Assembly (NCBI GenBank): GCA_022496185.1
Contig: WTXG01000004.1
Coordinates: 744,001-808,000 of the forward strand
Direction: 5' to 3'
DNA from: Multifurca ochricompacta
Taxonomy: Eukaryota; Basidiomycota; Agaricomycetes; Russulales; Russulaceae
Length of the DNA: 64,000 bases
Position 1 is the stretch's first letter; each line of letters opens with the position of its first letter. Positions 12,133-23,821 of this stretch are shown here, piece after piece. The notes beneath the pieces were generated by a model that was not told the origin of the DNA, searched no databases, and saw nothing but the letters and a program-made list of their open reading frames with translations. Made by a program: the position numbers and the translations under genes.

Positions 12133-13016
12133 TCAAAGATCAGGGTTGAGGTCAAGATCGAGGTCGAACATTTGCTCCGGGTGTCGGTTATCCACAGGAC
12201 GGTATGGATTGGCAGCCTGAGCGCGATGTGGCTCTGGTGACGGGGATGGGGCTATCCAAGGGAAAATAAAATAAAATAAAATAATATGTAAGATCCGCGG
12301 GAAACCCTTTTGTGTTGACAGTGACGACACGTACGCCTCCCAACAGAGTGGGTTTCACCCAAAGGTCCGAGGGGCTCCTCGGCATTAAGATGCCCACGAC
12401 GCATTTTCTCCTCGTTAGGAAAAGGCGGGAAGAAGAGGGGAGGAGGGGGTTGGCCCGGCAACGAGAGGTCAGGTAGATTAGGAGGTGCAGAAGTAAATGC
12501 GCTTAGGCTCTGCGCGTAAGCGAGGAGCTCAGGGTAGGGGATAGCACCTGGGGAATTGGGAACCATTGCTATTGTGTGATATGGCTGAAATGGACACAGC
12601 AGACTCGAACTTACCAGCTTTCGCCTGTTCTATTGCCTTAAGGCGTACATCCCCCTCCGCGATAATCGCTTCTAGTTCACGTCTTCCCTCTTCAAGTTGC
12701 ACTATAACAGTACGCCACGAGTCTTCCAAGCCAAGGACCTCCTCCTTCAATGCTTCTATGCGCAGCTGCTTTCTTTGATGAACATGAGCCAACTGTACAG
12801 CCGCCGCGAGTGCCGCATCTGCCTCAGCAAGCGCATCTATGGAGGCGGAGGCGGAGGTTTGGTATTTGCGGGGGAGAGGGACTGAAAGAGTTGCTGCGCA
12901 ACATTATTCAAGTGGTTGAGAGGACCAAGTAGGAGGTTCGTTGTCGAATTTGCGGGGGGCGGTCCATTTTGGTCCTGTCGCGCCGGGCGGTACGAACCCG
13001 CTGAGAGATTTGCCAT
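12133..13016 (-). CDS. MED4: Mediator complex subunit 4
   Basis: Middle-module subunit of the RNA polymerase II Mediator complex, acting in the nucleus. Family features in order: LLGPLNHLNNVAQQLFQSLS, the TKPPPPPP segment, a coiled-coil stretch (ALAEADAALAAAVQLAHVHQ, then ALKEEVLGLEDSWRTVIVQL), the diagnostic AIPYPELLAYAQSLSAFTSA with PP after it, and an acidic end MFDLDLDLNPDL. Introns: 12548-12614 and 12252-12334; the second contains an (AAAAT)n tract on the plus strand. The reading frame is broken once inside the GGCGGA microsatellite at about 12841-12858, where the proline run meets IDALAEAD. I chose the ATG at 13016 (MANLSAGSYRPA) because it lies just before the conserved start; an in-frame ATG at 13130 is possible. 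The length of about 265 residues fits fungal MED4. Confidence 0.85.
12262..12284 (+). repeat. (AAAAT)n microsatellite inside MED4 intron 2
   Basis: About four consecutive AAAAT units, read on the gene strand as TTTTATTTTATTTTATTTTC just before the TAG acceptor. It serves as an extended pyrimidine/T-rich tract. Confidence 0.8.
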
Positions 13017-15348
13017 AGCTGTTTGCAGTCGGAATTCAATTAATTCTTTGTCGTCGTCGATCGCACTTCCGGTGCCCAGTAACGTAGACGTAGCGTAGAC
13101 GATGGGACGATAGTTCGCACTCCTGCGCAACCCTCCCGCTCCGGTGAGCCGTCCCGCTCCGGAACGAAGCCGACACGGAGCGCTAGTTCCCTGTTCCTTT
13201 CTTCCCTCCCCTCACTCTCTTGCCTTCCTTGCCTTCTGCTGGCTACCTACAACATTATCCGGATCTGGCTTCATCTCTGGTGACTCTCCCAGCGATGCTA
13301 CACATAAATCCTCTGTCATCCTCCCCACCTTTCCATGGTTGTCGCGCTTAAGGATAGCACGCGGCCATCCCGGTCGAATTCAAAGGCACTGTTCGGGGTT
13401 GTTCTGCTTTGCTGCATGCGCAGTAGACATCCGGCCTTATTGTGCTACCGGATACCTCGAAAATCGGCCATGAATAGCACTGTCATTCTGGGGCCCCGGA
13501 CGTGCTGCGCAGAGTGTGAGTGCGCGTACAAGTCAGGGGCCGACACGCGGAGTGGGTTAAGCAATGTGATGAAGTGCCTCTGCAAATTGAAATGGAAGCG
13601 TCACACACGCAGCACCTTGTCAAATATGTTGATCTTCACCAATAACATCCAGCGCTCATGCCTTAGTGCTGAAAATGGATGGGGAGTCAACCCAAACCAC
13701 TCCTGATGTCGTGGCGCCATCTAATTTGTACTTTTGGGAAGTATCCAGAATGTCATGCATGCGCCTGTACCCCCTTGAATAGAGCTGCTACCTGGGGTAT
13801 CCATTCGTTGTTTTGTCACATAGAGCTACTGCCATCCAATTTCCCCTCAATATTTTAGTAATACCTGATGCGCGCCAGAGCAAAAACGTAGTAGGGGTAG
13901 GTGGCGTTAGGAACGGCAATAGCAAGCAGTGCACGCTTGAGCACCAGCACAGAGCGCGACGAATATCTTACTGAAGTCCTGAGCCATGGAAGGTTCAAGA
14001 TACTGAAAATTCCGCTTGTATACCGAGATAATGACGATGGTCAACTACAGAGGGGCCCTACAGCACACAGCACACAGCACCCGGCACCCGGCAGAGTCCA
14101 GGATGTAGATAGATTAAAATGAGTAGCAGTGAGTAATCCAGTGATTGATTTCGACAGTGATTGATTTCGATTAGATGGACCAGGATCTTGGCATAAGTTG
14201 CACACGTGCGTAAGGCATAACACGCGGTATGTGGTAAACCGGTTTCACGGGTACGGGTACGGGTACGGGTACGGGTACGGTGTGAATTCTCTCATCTCTC
14301 TCTTCCTTCCTATTCTTCTTCCCCGTCCTACCCGCATACACCCATCCGGCCGGCAATACCGTCGCGGTGTCACGGGTTGGCGCGAGTATTTCCACTCTAT
14401 TTGTACTTGTATATGATGTAGATGTAACTTATATCTAGATGATAAGATGACTTAATGTCGGCTTGTTGACTTTCAGTGTTGGTTTAGTATTTTGCGCGTG
14501 CTCTGGGTTGGTCTTTTGTGAACTTCTTTGGACTGCGACATGATTGTCGTCCTTTGACTCCATGGGAACTGTGATGCCACTAATCATGTTTGTTGTTAGG
14601 TATCCACCACGCTACTGAGATGAGCTGCAATTGTCAGGTGACATGTGATCTACCCGTATCATCCAGCACCAGCACAAGCTACTTACCTTTCACTCCAGTC
14701 TTTTCAACCTCATCTCTCACCTCATGCCTAAATCACGTATTCTCCCCCCACTCACCCTCACTCCTCTCTGTTACCTCAAGCACCACACGGGCTGCCAAGA
14801 AGGCTGTAAAGTCTGTCAAACATGTGCTGTCAAACATGCTGCTGCTGCTATTTCACACCCTTTCAAAAAGTGTCTATTTTCACAAGGTCAATAGCTCCTC
14901 TACTCCACCTGGAATTCTCTATTCCATCCATGATCTATGCCCTCTTGTGCCTTGGTGACTGGGGAAGGAGAGATCTCATTGACATACCAGAACTTGTAGC
15001 AGCTATCTGTACATCATGCTTGGAAAGAAACATGCTCATAGTAGTTCTCTGTCTCAGATACTGACTCTGTAGTATGATATCTGCAGTTCCTATCTGATTG
15101 TTTCTGGTACACCACAGTGTGCCTTTTAAATAAAACCTGCGGTACAGTGTCTTATCGGGTACGGTGTGAGGTGTGTGTACTGTGACCCGTGCGTTATGCG
15201 TGTGATGCACTTCTGGCTGCGGCACAACACGTGACTTGTGTTACGGCCACGGGCCGCAGATGTCCGGTCACTAGGCACGAGCTGAGCCTCCCAGTCCCTG
15301 GGTTCCGGTAACGGGTGAGGCAAAAGGTCTTCACATTAGTTGTAGGTT
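13017..15348. other. 2.3 kb gene-poor interval, possibly with transposase debris
   Basis: Starts with the MED4 promoter. Several open frames (13144-13473, 13335-13706, 14590-14958) show no family features. A short frame at 14925-15000 reads MIYALLCLGDWGRRDLIDIP, which faintly resembles the C-terminal dimerisation segment of hAT transposases; no DDE core or terminal repeats were seen. It also contains an ACGGGT tandem repeat (14247-14280) and CAGCACACAGCACACAGCAC near 14070. Confidence 0.35.
14247..14280 (+). repeat. ACGGGT hexamer tandem repeat (about 5.7 copies)
   Basis: Consecutive ACGGGT units. The unit differs from the TTAGGG telomere repeat, so it is better read as an interstitial microsatellite. 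Confidence 0.85.
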
Positions 15349-18300
15349 ATGTCGCCTAGCGATTCTGCATCATCCCGCGATAATACGTGGCGAGAAAATT
15401 GGGAAAGTGCATCGTGAGTGTTCCATTTCGGGGCCCATCTTGCCTACTGAACGTTCGCCAGTGGATTTTCATCTCCTACTCGCCTTCATTCACCACCGCA
15501 TATTGGACGAATTTCAAAACCTGGGAGATCCTCATACTCTGCAGAACAATATGAGCTTTCCCCGAACCTAGAAGAATGGTCGAGGAGTGCTCATCGGCAC
15601 CGCCTCCGTCCGCACTACCGCGAAGGTGATACCATCGACTGGTGGCATGAAGACGCGTCGGAGCGCGAGCGGTGGAAGAGCATGGTCTCGCAGCATGGGT
15701 TAAGGGGGTTGCTTTCTCCCCTTATGGATGTCACCAAATTATGGTTCATCATCATTTTCACTGGTATCTGCGTGGGCCTCGCCGGTGGATGGCTGGACAT
15801 TTTAGTGATGTGGTGAGTGTCATCCTGTTCTTCATTTTTTGAAAGCCAGCGTTGACACATGCATTTATTAAAGGCTGTCTGGCCTTCGGGAGGGCCGGTG
15901 CGCGCGGGGATTTCTCTGGAACCAGATTGAGTGTTGTGCTGGAGTGGAGCGTAAGTGGGCCTGTTTTACACGCGTTACCTATGACACTAAGGATTTCGGT
16001 AGCTGGCGAAGTCTGTCATGATTGGCAGTCCTGGGGAGAGTACTTTGGTATCAGCTCTATCCTAGGCCAATCACTTCTTCATTCGTTTGCATATATTTCG
16101 CTATCTGTACGTACTTTGATCCTCTTCTAAGCGTGCAGTCACACCCATCATTCTTCAGACGGCTTTCGCAGCAAGTGCAGCGGTCCTCGTAATTTCATAT
16201 GCGCCATAGTGAGTCTCATACTAGTAAATGCACTTTGGAATGGTGCTTGACCGCGAAAGGTAGCGCCTTCCATACAGGAAGTATGTATCTCTTCTCTGGG
16301 TTATTCGTTCCTTAAGCTTTCCCTGCACGTGTCACAGTTCCAGAAATCAAAGCCGTAAGTCGAGAGGCAAGGCTTCGGTATCTGGCACCCGATCTTTACT
16401 CTACACCACAGATTCTTGGGGGATACGTTTTGATTCCTTTCTAAGCCTTGGACACTTCTTATCAAGGCACTTGGCCTCGCTCTTTCCGTCTCCTCTGGTC
16501 TGTCTCTCGGAAAGGAGGTGAATCCTCGCGTCATCTGATCCAGCGATACGCCGTCTTATGACATTAGGGCCCATTGGTACATGTATCATGCTGCATGTCA
16601 TTCCTTTTCATGAAGCTTTTCAGCACATTTCACGGAAATGAAGGTATATATTCCTATTTCTGACACTCCCTCACACTCAGCGCATGATTTAGTACGAAAG
16701 CGAAAAATCTTGGCTGCAGCGGCTGTAGCAGGTGTTTCGGTTGCGTTCGGGAGCCCGCTTGGCGGGGTCCTGTTCGGCCTCGAAGGCATGCTATATGATT
16801 AGCCTCAACCCGGTTGCGATGCTTAGCATTACCTCAGAACTTGACGCATTTGGCGGCGACTTCGATGTGATGTGGCGCGGATTCGTAACATCGGTCATTG
16901 CTGCAGTCGCTCTGCAGTATGTGGACCCATTCAAGACATCGAAACTTGTTTTGTTTCAGGTTTGTATTGTTTTTCCAAATTTCATCATCAATCTAGTAAA
17001 AGTGTGTACGCACAGGTGACCAACGGCAGTGAGACTTGGCTAGCTTTTGAACTTGTTCGTAATGTCAGTGGCGTCTTTATAGCGTACATCTAATATCGCA
17101 TAGATTCCCTGGCTCTGCCTTTCAGTGATTGGAGTGCGCCTGTCTTGCTAATTTTCCCTACCAAAGGAAGGCTCTAATTGCGAAATATATAGGGCGTCCT
17201 TGGTTCTCTGCTTATCAAGTTAAACATCGCTGCTGCGGTGTATCGAAGGAACAGCATATTACATGAGTTGCCTATTATAGAAATCACAGGCGCAGCAGCG
17301 GTGACCGCCGCCGTGAGCTATCTAGTGAGGTCTTTGTTCTTGTCTTTAAATGCGTACTAGAACGTTAGCTTTCTCTTAGGTTGTTTTCCTCAGGTGAGGA
17401 GGTCGGTTCTATGAAGGCGGGCCGTCCACATATACGAGATAGAGTTCCTTCTTCAGATCTTGTGGCCAATCTTTTCCAAGAATGTGATCCACAACGCATC
17501 GACTTCCACGGGTTGTGCAAGTGAGTGTGTTCTTATTCGTTACATGTCACGACCAACGCAAAGACTCCCCAGCCCGACTGCTATGTGGGAGAATGTGTTT
17601 TTACTTGTATTGACCGGTGTAGTGAAGATTGGCTTCACTGCGTGGACATTCGGCATGATGGTGCAATTTATCCTGTGACTCTGCTGGGATGACAATGACA
17701 ATGACGGCATCCAGGTCCCAGCTGGTATATTCCTCCCGACAATCGCCATTGGCGCCACTTTCGGGCGCGCAGTCGGTCTCCTGACGTGCGGTTTATTATT
17801 AATTATTAAAGTGCTAAGTTTGACGGTTATCTCTAGCCAGGGTCTTTATCGTGCATACCCCAAAGCGTGGTTTTTTTCCGCCTGCTCGCCCGATCCAACA
17901 GTTCGCTGTATATATCCCGGATTCTACGCTGTTATTGGTGCATCATCAATGTTAGCAGGTGTTACTAGGATGACTGGTAAGCACAGTCTTAGTACTTAAT
18001 AGGAATCACGCTCACGAGTTGCAAGTCTCACTTGTCGTAATTGTATTCGAGGTAAGATTCGAACACGTCTATGGATGCAAAATGTTCCGATTCCGTGTAA
18101 CTTAATCTTATATGACAGCTAACGGGCGCGCTGTCCCACGTGCTTCCGATCATGATCTCAGTCATGATCTCGAAATGGGTCGCCGACGCGCTTGGCCCAG
18201 ACGGAATCTATGCATCATGGATTGCTCTGCGCCGTTATCCTTGGCTTGCGCCTTTCGAGTTTCGTGATAATGGCGAAATTGCCGCCGACGCGATGACACA

Positions 18301-18921
18301 CGTTAGCAACTTAGTCGTCTTGAACGAGGTTTCTTCGCTTGGCGAGCTTAGTCAGTATAGTCTTTTGAATTCAGGAGCCGAGTCATAACACGCGATGCAT
18401 GCATAAAATAGAGCGGGTGTTGAATACGTGGGAGTACCATGGCTTCCCAGTTGTGCGGAATGGCACACTGCTAGGCTATGTAGCGCGAGAGAAGCTCAAG
18501 AGTTTCCTTGGTCCGTATCTGCTTTTCTCTGTAGCTGTTGTATTGGCTGACGTTACGCCTGTTGCAGAGCCTCTCCTTGACGGGAGCGGTGGGGAAACTC
18601 GAATAGGTCACTTTAGCGGCGCGCAAGATGGCGAAACTGCGGACCTATCACCACTTTTGGAGGACGCCATGCAGTTACGGAAGGAGGTTCCACTAGAACT
18701 TGTTGTGAACATGTTCCGAAAACTTGTGAGCACAGGCTCCAGACTTTGACCATGTCACTGTTGTTTTTTTGACGTGTGGTTGTCAGAACTTGCGGCATAT
18801 CATGTTTTCGCAGGCCGGAGCACTTACGGGCATGATCACCAAGACGGACATCGTGGCCCTGTCGACGGCGCACTTTGAGCATCGTGGTGTTCTCGCAGTG
18901 GAGAGGACTTCAACCGGATGA
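15349..18921 (+). CDS. CLC-type voltage-gated chloride channel / Cl-/H+ antiporter with C-terminal CBS domains
   Basis: Multi-pass CLC protein of an intracellular or plasma membrane. The spliced protein starts [17 protein letters not shown] and contains [16 protein letters not shown], a first membrane helix ([20 protein letters not shown]), [16 protein letters not shown], the selectivity segments HTGIPEIKAILGGY and [15 protein letters not shown] (GKEGP with the gating glutamate), [39 protein letters not shown] and [19 protein letters not shown] halves follow ([20 protein letters not shown] and [20 protein letters not shown]). More than fifteen introns of about 45-65 nt join in frame, including a GC-AG intron at 16786-16837. 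Two single-base losses lie 15 nt apart (near 16432 and 16446, in GG and CCC runs); they turn an expected VLDSFLSPWTLL into a broken frame. The gating glutamate favours an antiporter, but that is inference. Confidence 0.9.
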
Positions 18922-19860
18922 TATCCATTCTGTCATCTCCAGCTCCAGTGCAAATATCCGATGTGGTGCCACTTTATAGGTTTGGGGAGGGGGGTTCGTC
19001 AACGTCAGATTTGCCCTCGTCGAAGGTGGCTTCTTTTGGTGGCAGGACTCACCACAAAAATGCCTCCCATTTGATGTTGATATTCTTATCTTACATATGC
19101 GCACAACGCACAAATAATGAGAGCATCTACTAATGATTTTACCTGGTAGGCTGACAAATCAAATGAGCTGACGTAATTCGAATATAAAAATAAAATAAAA
19201 AGCCATTCTACATTTCCATATTAGGGCGATATGCGGCGAAGGCAAAACATCTATTGCTTTATTGCCGTTCACCCACCACCCAAACGCCTCGTACTGACAG
19301 AATCATATTGCCTCAGAGTTCGAGTAATTGGGGACGTAAGGGGCAGGCACCACGCAAGCAGGCGGCAGGGGAGGCAAACATGCGGTGGGTGCGAGCGTAC
19401 CCTCGCAGTCATCGCTGCTCCTATCTGAGAGAGATCCTATCAGTATCAGTTTAATGCTCCTTCCTGATTTTCCTGATTTACAACACCAACACTGTCACCT
19501 CAACCCTCAATCATGGGGCCATGGGTGTTGCACGCGGGGGGATTTATTAATAAATCAAATCGCCAGGGTTCACCAGGACTGCTTCGTCATCAACTCAGCT
19601 TAGTCTGATGAGGCAACAGGGTCAGTTCGGTCTGAAGGCTCGTCGTGGTTCTGACACTCTCATAACCTATTCTGTAGCCCTTCCAGAGGACATACAATAG
19701 TAAAAGGGGGCCGAGCGCAGGATACGAAAAACAAATCATTTAAATACTCCATTAATGTAATACACTTTTCGTATATCAGTTTAAGTCATGACTTCGCACC
19801 GTCCATCCATGTCACAAAGGACGACCTCGTACAGCCCACCAGGCCAGACAACCCAGTTTC
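18922..19860. other. spacer between the convergent CLC and ZIP genes
   Basis: About 0.9 kb with no convincing gene. AT-rich 3' flanks (AAAATAAAATAAAAAG near 19188) and short unrelated open frames only. Confidence 0.55.
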
Positions 19861-21276
19861 TCAGGCCCACTTGCCTAGAAGTGCCATGATACCGCACCCA
19901 AACAATAGGCAGCTGAGTGCGTACAAAAGTTTCCAGTTGCTTGCCTCATGCATCTCGCGATTGAACAGGAACTCATGAGCAAGCAATTCGACAAATCCTG
20001 TGTACATTAGAATACCCGCGCTGAGAGCATCGAGCACACCCGAGACTAAGGTTGCATGTGTCGACCCGGGGTTGTACGTCGTCCGCACACCAAGGCCCAC
20101 CGCAATACCTATAGGGGTCGTGATGCCATAGAGGAACGCAGCAAGTACGGGTGCAATGCGGTATTTACGTGGGAGATCGAGGTAGGCGAGCCGGGAGCCG
20201 ATACCAAGGCCCTCGAAGGTTTCTGTTATGGGGGTCACAGATCAGGTGGTCAGGTCCGGCTGAGAGAAGGCACATACGATGGAAGACATTACAACGAAGA
20301 GCACTTTAAACTTCTCGTCTACTGCTAGAGTAAGGCCAATCAAGACGCTACAGGAAGACTGATCAGCTATGCGACATATACGGGACAGAAGGGTACGGTA
20401 TGGACCTATGCAAGATGACGCCAAACTCGAGGATGGCGACTCCAATCAGCTGAGCAACAGCACCCTCGTCTGTCAAAAATCCATGTCCACTGCCATCAGA
20501 ATGGCTGGGAGGGTGGCTAGATTCGAAATTGCTTTTTTTCTCGATTTTTTCGAGTCTCATGCTCTCCACGTCTGGTTGCTGCTCTGAATGGTCACCTGAT
20601 GTGAGTGCGGGCGCGGAACCGCCTTCTGGGCCATGCGCAAGCAGGGCACCCACGCCATGTCCGTGTGCATCTGGACAGGAGGTAAAGGGAAAAGTATCAG
20701 CACGGGTATACCGCACGACATGCGAGGACAGTCGCAAAGGGGCACTCAGCAAGTGATGGGATCGAACATACCATGACGAATTCCGAGCTTCTTGAGCTTA
20801 GCGTTACCGATACGAAACGCAAGTAGTTCAACAATGAATATGGAAAAGGCTGATAGGAGAGCGAGCGCCAGGGGGTAAGGCTACAGTCGAGCGCTCATCA
20901 GAAGGGCTAGGATTACTGTGAAAGAGGTTGATACGTACATATGCCGTCCATTGGGGGCCAAGACATGGTGATGAAAGCTCATCGATGGCAGGACTGAGGA
21001 GGTGAATGAATGCAGTAGCGATGATGACACCCGAGCCAAAGTATTTTGCAAATCTAAGCAGGTTTGTGAGCAAGAAGTGATAGAAAAAAAAGAAAGAGAG
21101 GGGTACTCGAATATACTATGGGGAACAGGGACAAAGCTCGAACGACGAGCGATGATAGGGAAGACGGCGCCAAAGGTACTACACACCCAGATGATAAAAA
21201 CGGACGCAATGCGAAGGCCAGTAAAAGACGTAGAACCACCGCCTGCACCACAGTTAAGTGAATTGTCTGAAGACAT
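19861..21276 (-). CDS. ZIP family zinc/iron transporter (Zrt-like)
   Basis: Zinc importer of the ZIP (SLC39) family with eight predicted membrane helices. The start at 21276 gives MSSDNSLNCGAGGGSTSF, followed by LRIASVFIIWVCSTFGAVFP (TM1), FAKYFGSGVIIATAFIHLLS (TM2) and LALALLSAFSIFIVELLAFR (TM3). A long loop has histidine-rich metal-binding runs (DAHGHGVGALLAHG, SHPPSHSDGSGHG). Then come the TM4 motif ILHSVLIGLTLAV and the TM5 start QTFEGLGIGSRLA, followed by TM6-8 ending FGCGIMALLGKWA at the TGA at 19861. At least five introns. At the TM4-TM5 junction (donor at 20277) one base is missing; in relatives a histidine precedes QTFEGLG here and it is not visible, so this metal-site residue should be checked. 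The exon 1-2 junction near 21065-21130 is also ambiguous. Confidence 0.87.
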
Positions 21277-23204
21277 GACTGAGAGATTATTGGTGGGGAC
21301 GGTGAAGGGGAAGAGGAAAGAGAAGAAAGAAGGAGGGGGGGTGGGGATATTATATTCCACTTCCACCCAGTTACACGTTACACGGTACAGTTCAGTTGCC
21401 CAGTTGCCCAACCTCATAACCGGAAAGGTCCTCACAACTCTTAAAACTATCTCCGGCGAATCACTTTTTTTTCAAACTCTATCCATTTCTAGAACTTGAT
21501 GAACTTTGTAATTATAACCCAAGCCATGATGGGTGTTGGGTGTTGGATGCTGGATGCTGGATGCTGGATGTTGGGTGTTGGGTGCTGGGTGTTCCTGCTT
21601 AACATGACATGGGCCGTCGCCGTCGCCGAACTATCGGTCACTGATGGGTACCCTCGCAGTCCCGTTGACTGCCTCCTTCTCCTTCCCCTTCCCTTTCCCC
21701 TTCTCAATCACCGATAATCTCTTTCAATCAAAGGATGCGAGCGTGGGATCTTTCGGTAGGTAACAAGTATTCTCAATACTATACCGTAGACTAATAAATT
21801 ACGAATCACAGCACGATCACCTCGGAAGTCCATGCCACTCCGCCTACAACGTTTTTTCACGTTTTTTCACTTATAATGGCGACATATCTGATGAATAAGA
21901 GACCCACATTAATTCCAGTGAGTAGATAGGGTTGTGCAATGCCGCAACCTACCTAGATTTCTACAGCTACTGCAGGTGCCAAAGAATGCAAATTTAAACG
22001 TGGTGTTTCAAATCATCACCCTCCCATGCTGTCACCCCCCCGGCTGTTCTGTGAATGTGAATGAATCTCCATGGCCTTCGTCTTCTCCGAATAGGCGCTG
22101 CCTATCTGCACGTACGCGAGCGCGGATCCACAACTCTGGTCGACAGTTGACGTAGAGGGCTCAAGGTGGTCCCAACCACCCCTTGTATCTTTGCCTTGGG
22201 GTTTGACTACTCCGCCACTCATGGGAGTCTTGTCCTCTCTGGGTATGGAATCACCCTAGTTCCCTGCGATGGTGCGTCCCCATTGACCCCATGGTGCCTC
22301 CCCTTTCTTCCATTAACGGTGTTATGTAGATGCAAGACAACTTCCAGACCTTTTTCATCCTCTGTTCAGCGCTTAGCGCTTAGCACCCCATCCGACTTTG
22401 GGTCAACTTTGTTTTTCAATGTGTACGTGGCTAAGCCGATAACTAATTAAATGGTATTCTGTATTCTGTTTCGGGATATAGTACCGCACTTGAACACATT
22501 CATATTCAAAAACGAAGGACGAAAATAACTAAATTCAAGGGCAGCTGTTTCACTGGACCTCCAGAAAGAGGCTGTTGGGCTGCCCACTTTCCGAACTGTC
22601 ATGACTTTGTGTCAGTTGACGTAGTTGTGTAGACTCAGTTTTAAAGCGGGACTCTTAGGTGCTGTAGATGCCGGAATCAGTCTAATTGTTGTGTAAGGTG
22701 TGGTGTCGAGTCTCTTTGCAGCTATTGCACGTTAAGGGTGCCAGGCCAGGTCAAGTTGGGTCGTGCACTGGTCAGGGGTGATAGGAGTCAGTGCATCAGT
22801 GACCGCGGGGACATGGACGGACTGACATGATGGAACGAACGGACGCAACACGCTGGGATTGTTGGCCAATTTGATAAAACTGTCAGTTGACTACCAAGTG
22901 CAACGGATAAGGGTACCGAGTAGGGTATTGCACATTTGGAGTTAGAGACTGAACAGATAACACGCGTGACTAACTGCAAGCTCTCTGGCTCTGGATAGGA
23001 AGCCATGCTTCGTGATGAAGAAGAGATGAAGAGAAGAGAAGGAAGGGATGGAGACGCACGACTCCTGACGGGTTCCCCGTGGCCTTGCCTCATCCGAGAT
23101 CTGAGCTACACGCCCCGCGAGAGCCCCGCCCTAGCCGCCCGAGCCACCCGTAACGACCATTTCCGAGGGTTGTCGACCTCGACCTCGACCTCGGGACTCA
23201 CTCA
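21277..23204. other. 1.9 kb divergent spacer between ZIP and ERV1
   Basis: No gene I can support. It holds the 63-bp minisatellite at 21531-21593, the two divergent promoters and, near 23174, a short TCGACC repeat just before the ERV1 start. Open frames at 22166-22450 and 22788-23093 have no recognisable features. Confidence 0.5.
21531..21593 (+). repeat. 7-bp minisatellite, nine copies (GGRTGYT)
   Basis: Nine head-to-tail heptamers alternating between GGGTGTT, GGATGCT, GGATGTT and GGGTGCT. The pattern of variants (two GGGTGTT, three GGATGCT and so on) suggests stepwise slippage. It lies in the ZIP promoter region. Confidence 0.9.
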
Positions 23205-23821
23205 ATGACGAGCAGTATCAACAACAACGCAGGGCAACCCCAAAAATCTACTGCTCGCCCCCTCCCTCCCGGCATGGTCCTTGGACCAGATGGAAAGCCC
23301 TGCAAAATCTGCACCTCCTTCCGGAACTGGAAACCACCATCATCTTCAACTAAACCGTCGACGACTAAGAGCAATAAGGGCAATGACACCTCTGCGTCCG
23401 CGCAGCGACCGCCATCGCGTCTGCAACAGCGTCTGCTGCAGCCGCGTCGGCAGGAGCAGCGGACGAAAATAAACGACCCGCGTACTGCCCCCCTGACGTC
23501 GAGTCCCTTGGTCGCGCAACCTGGACGTTCCTACACACGACGGCAGCGTATTACCCCGAGTCCCCCACCCCGACGCAGAGAGCACACATGCTACAGCTCC
23601 TTCACGCTCTACCACAGCTCTACCCATGTTCCCACTGTGCCAACGACCTTGGTACGCGGATCCAGCGTCAGCCGCCGGACGTGCGTTCACGCACTGCACT
23701 CGCGGCATGGCTCTGCGCGACTCACAACGAAGTGAATGTCATGCTGGGAAAGCCAATTTTTAATTGTTCTCGGGTAGACGAGCGGTGGAAGGACGGGCCT
23801 CAGGACGGGAGCTGTGATTAG
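23205..23821 (+). CDS. ERV1: mitochondrial FAD-linked sulfhydryl oxidase ERV1/ALR
   Basis: Intermembrane-space oxidase that re-oxidises Mia40 in disulfide relay import. The start MTSSINNNAGQ is followed by the N-terminal shuttle cysteine pair in PDGKPCKICTSFRNWKPP, a serine/alanine-rich linker, and then the Erv fold: CPPDVESLGRATWTFLHTTA, YYPESPTPTQRAHMLQLL and the active-site pair YPCSHCANDLG. It ends with LAAWLCATHNEVNVMLGKP and FNCSRVDERWKDG. Both redox pairs and the structural cysteines are present. The linker (about 23395-23405) loses one base, so the N-terminal shuttle and the FAD domain lie in different frames as given. The length of about 205 residues matches the family. Stop at 23821. 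Confidence 0.87.

Noticed and set aside
14247..14280. ACGGGT repeat as a telomere or centromere tag
   Set aside because: The unit is not TTAGGG-like, the tract is only 34 bp, and genes flank it on both sides.
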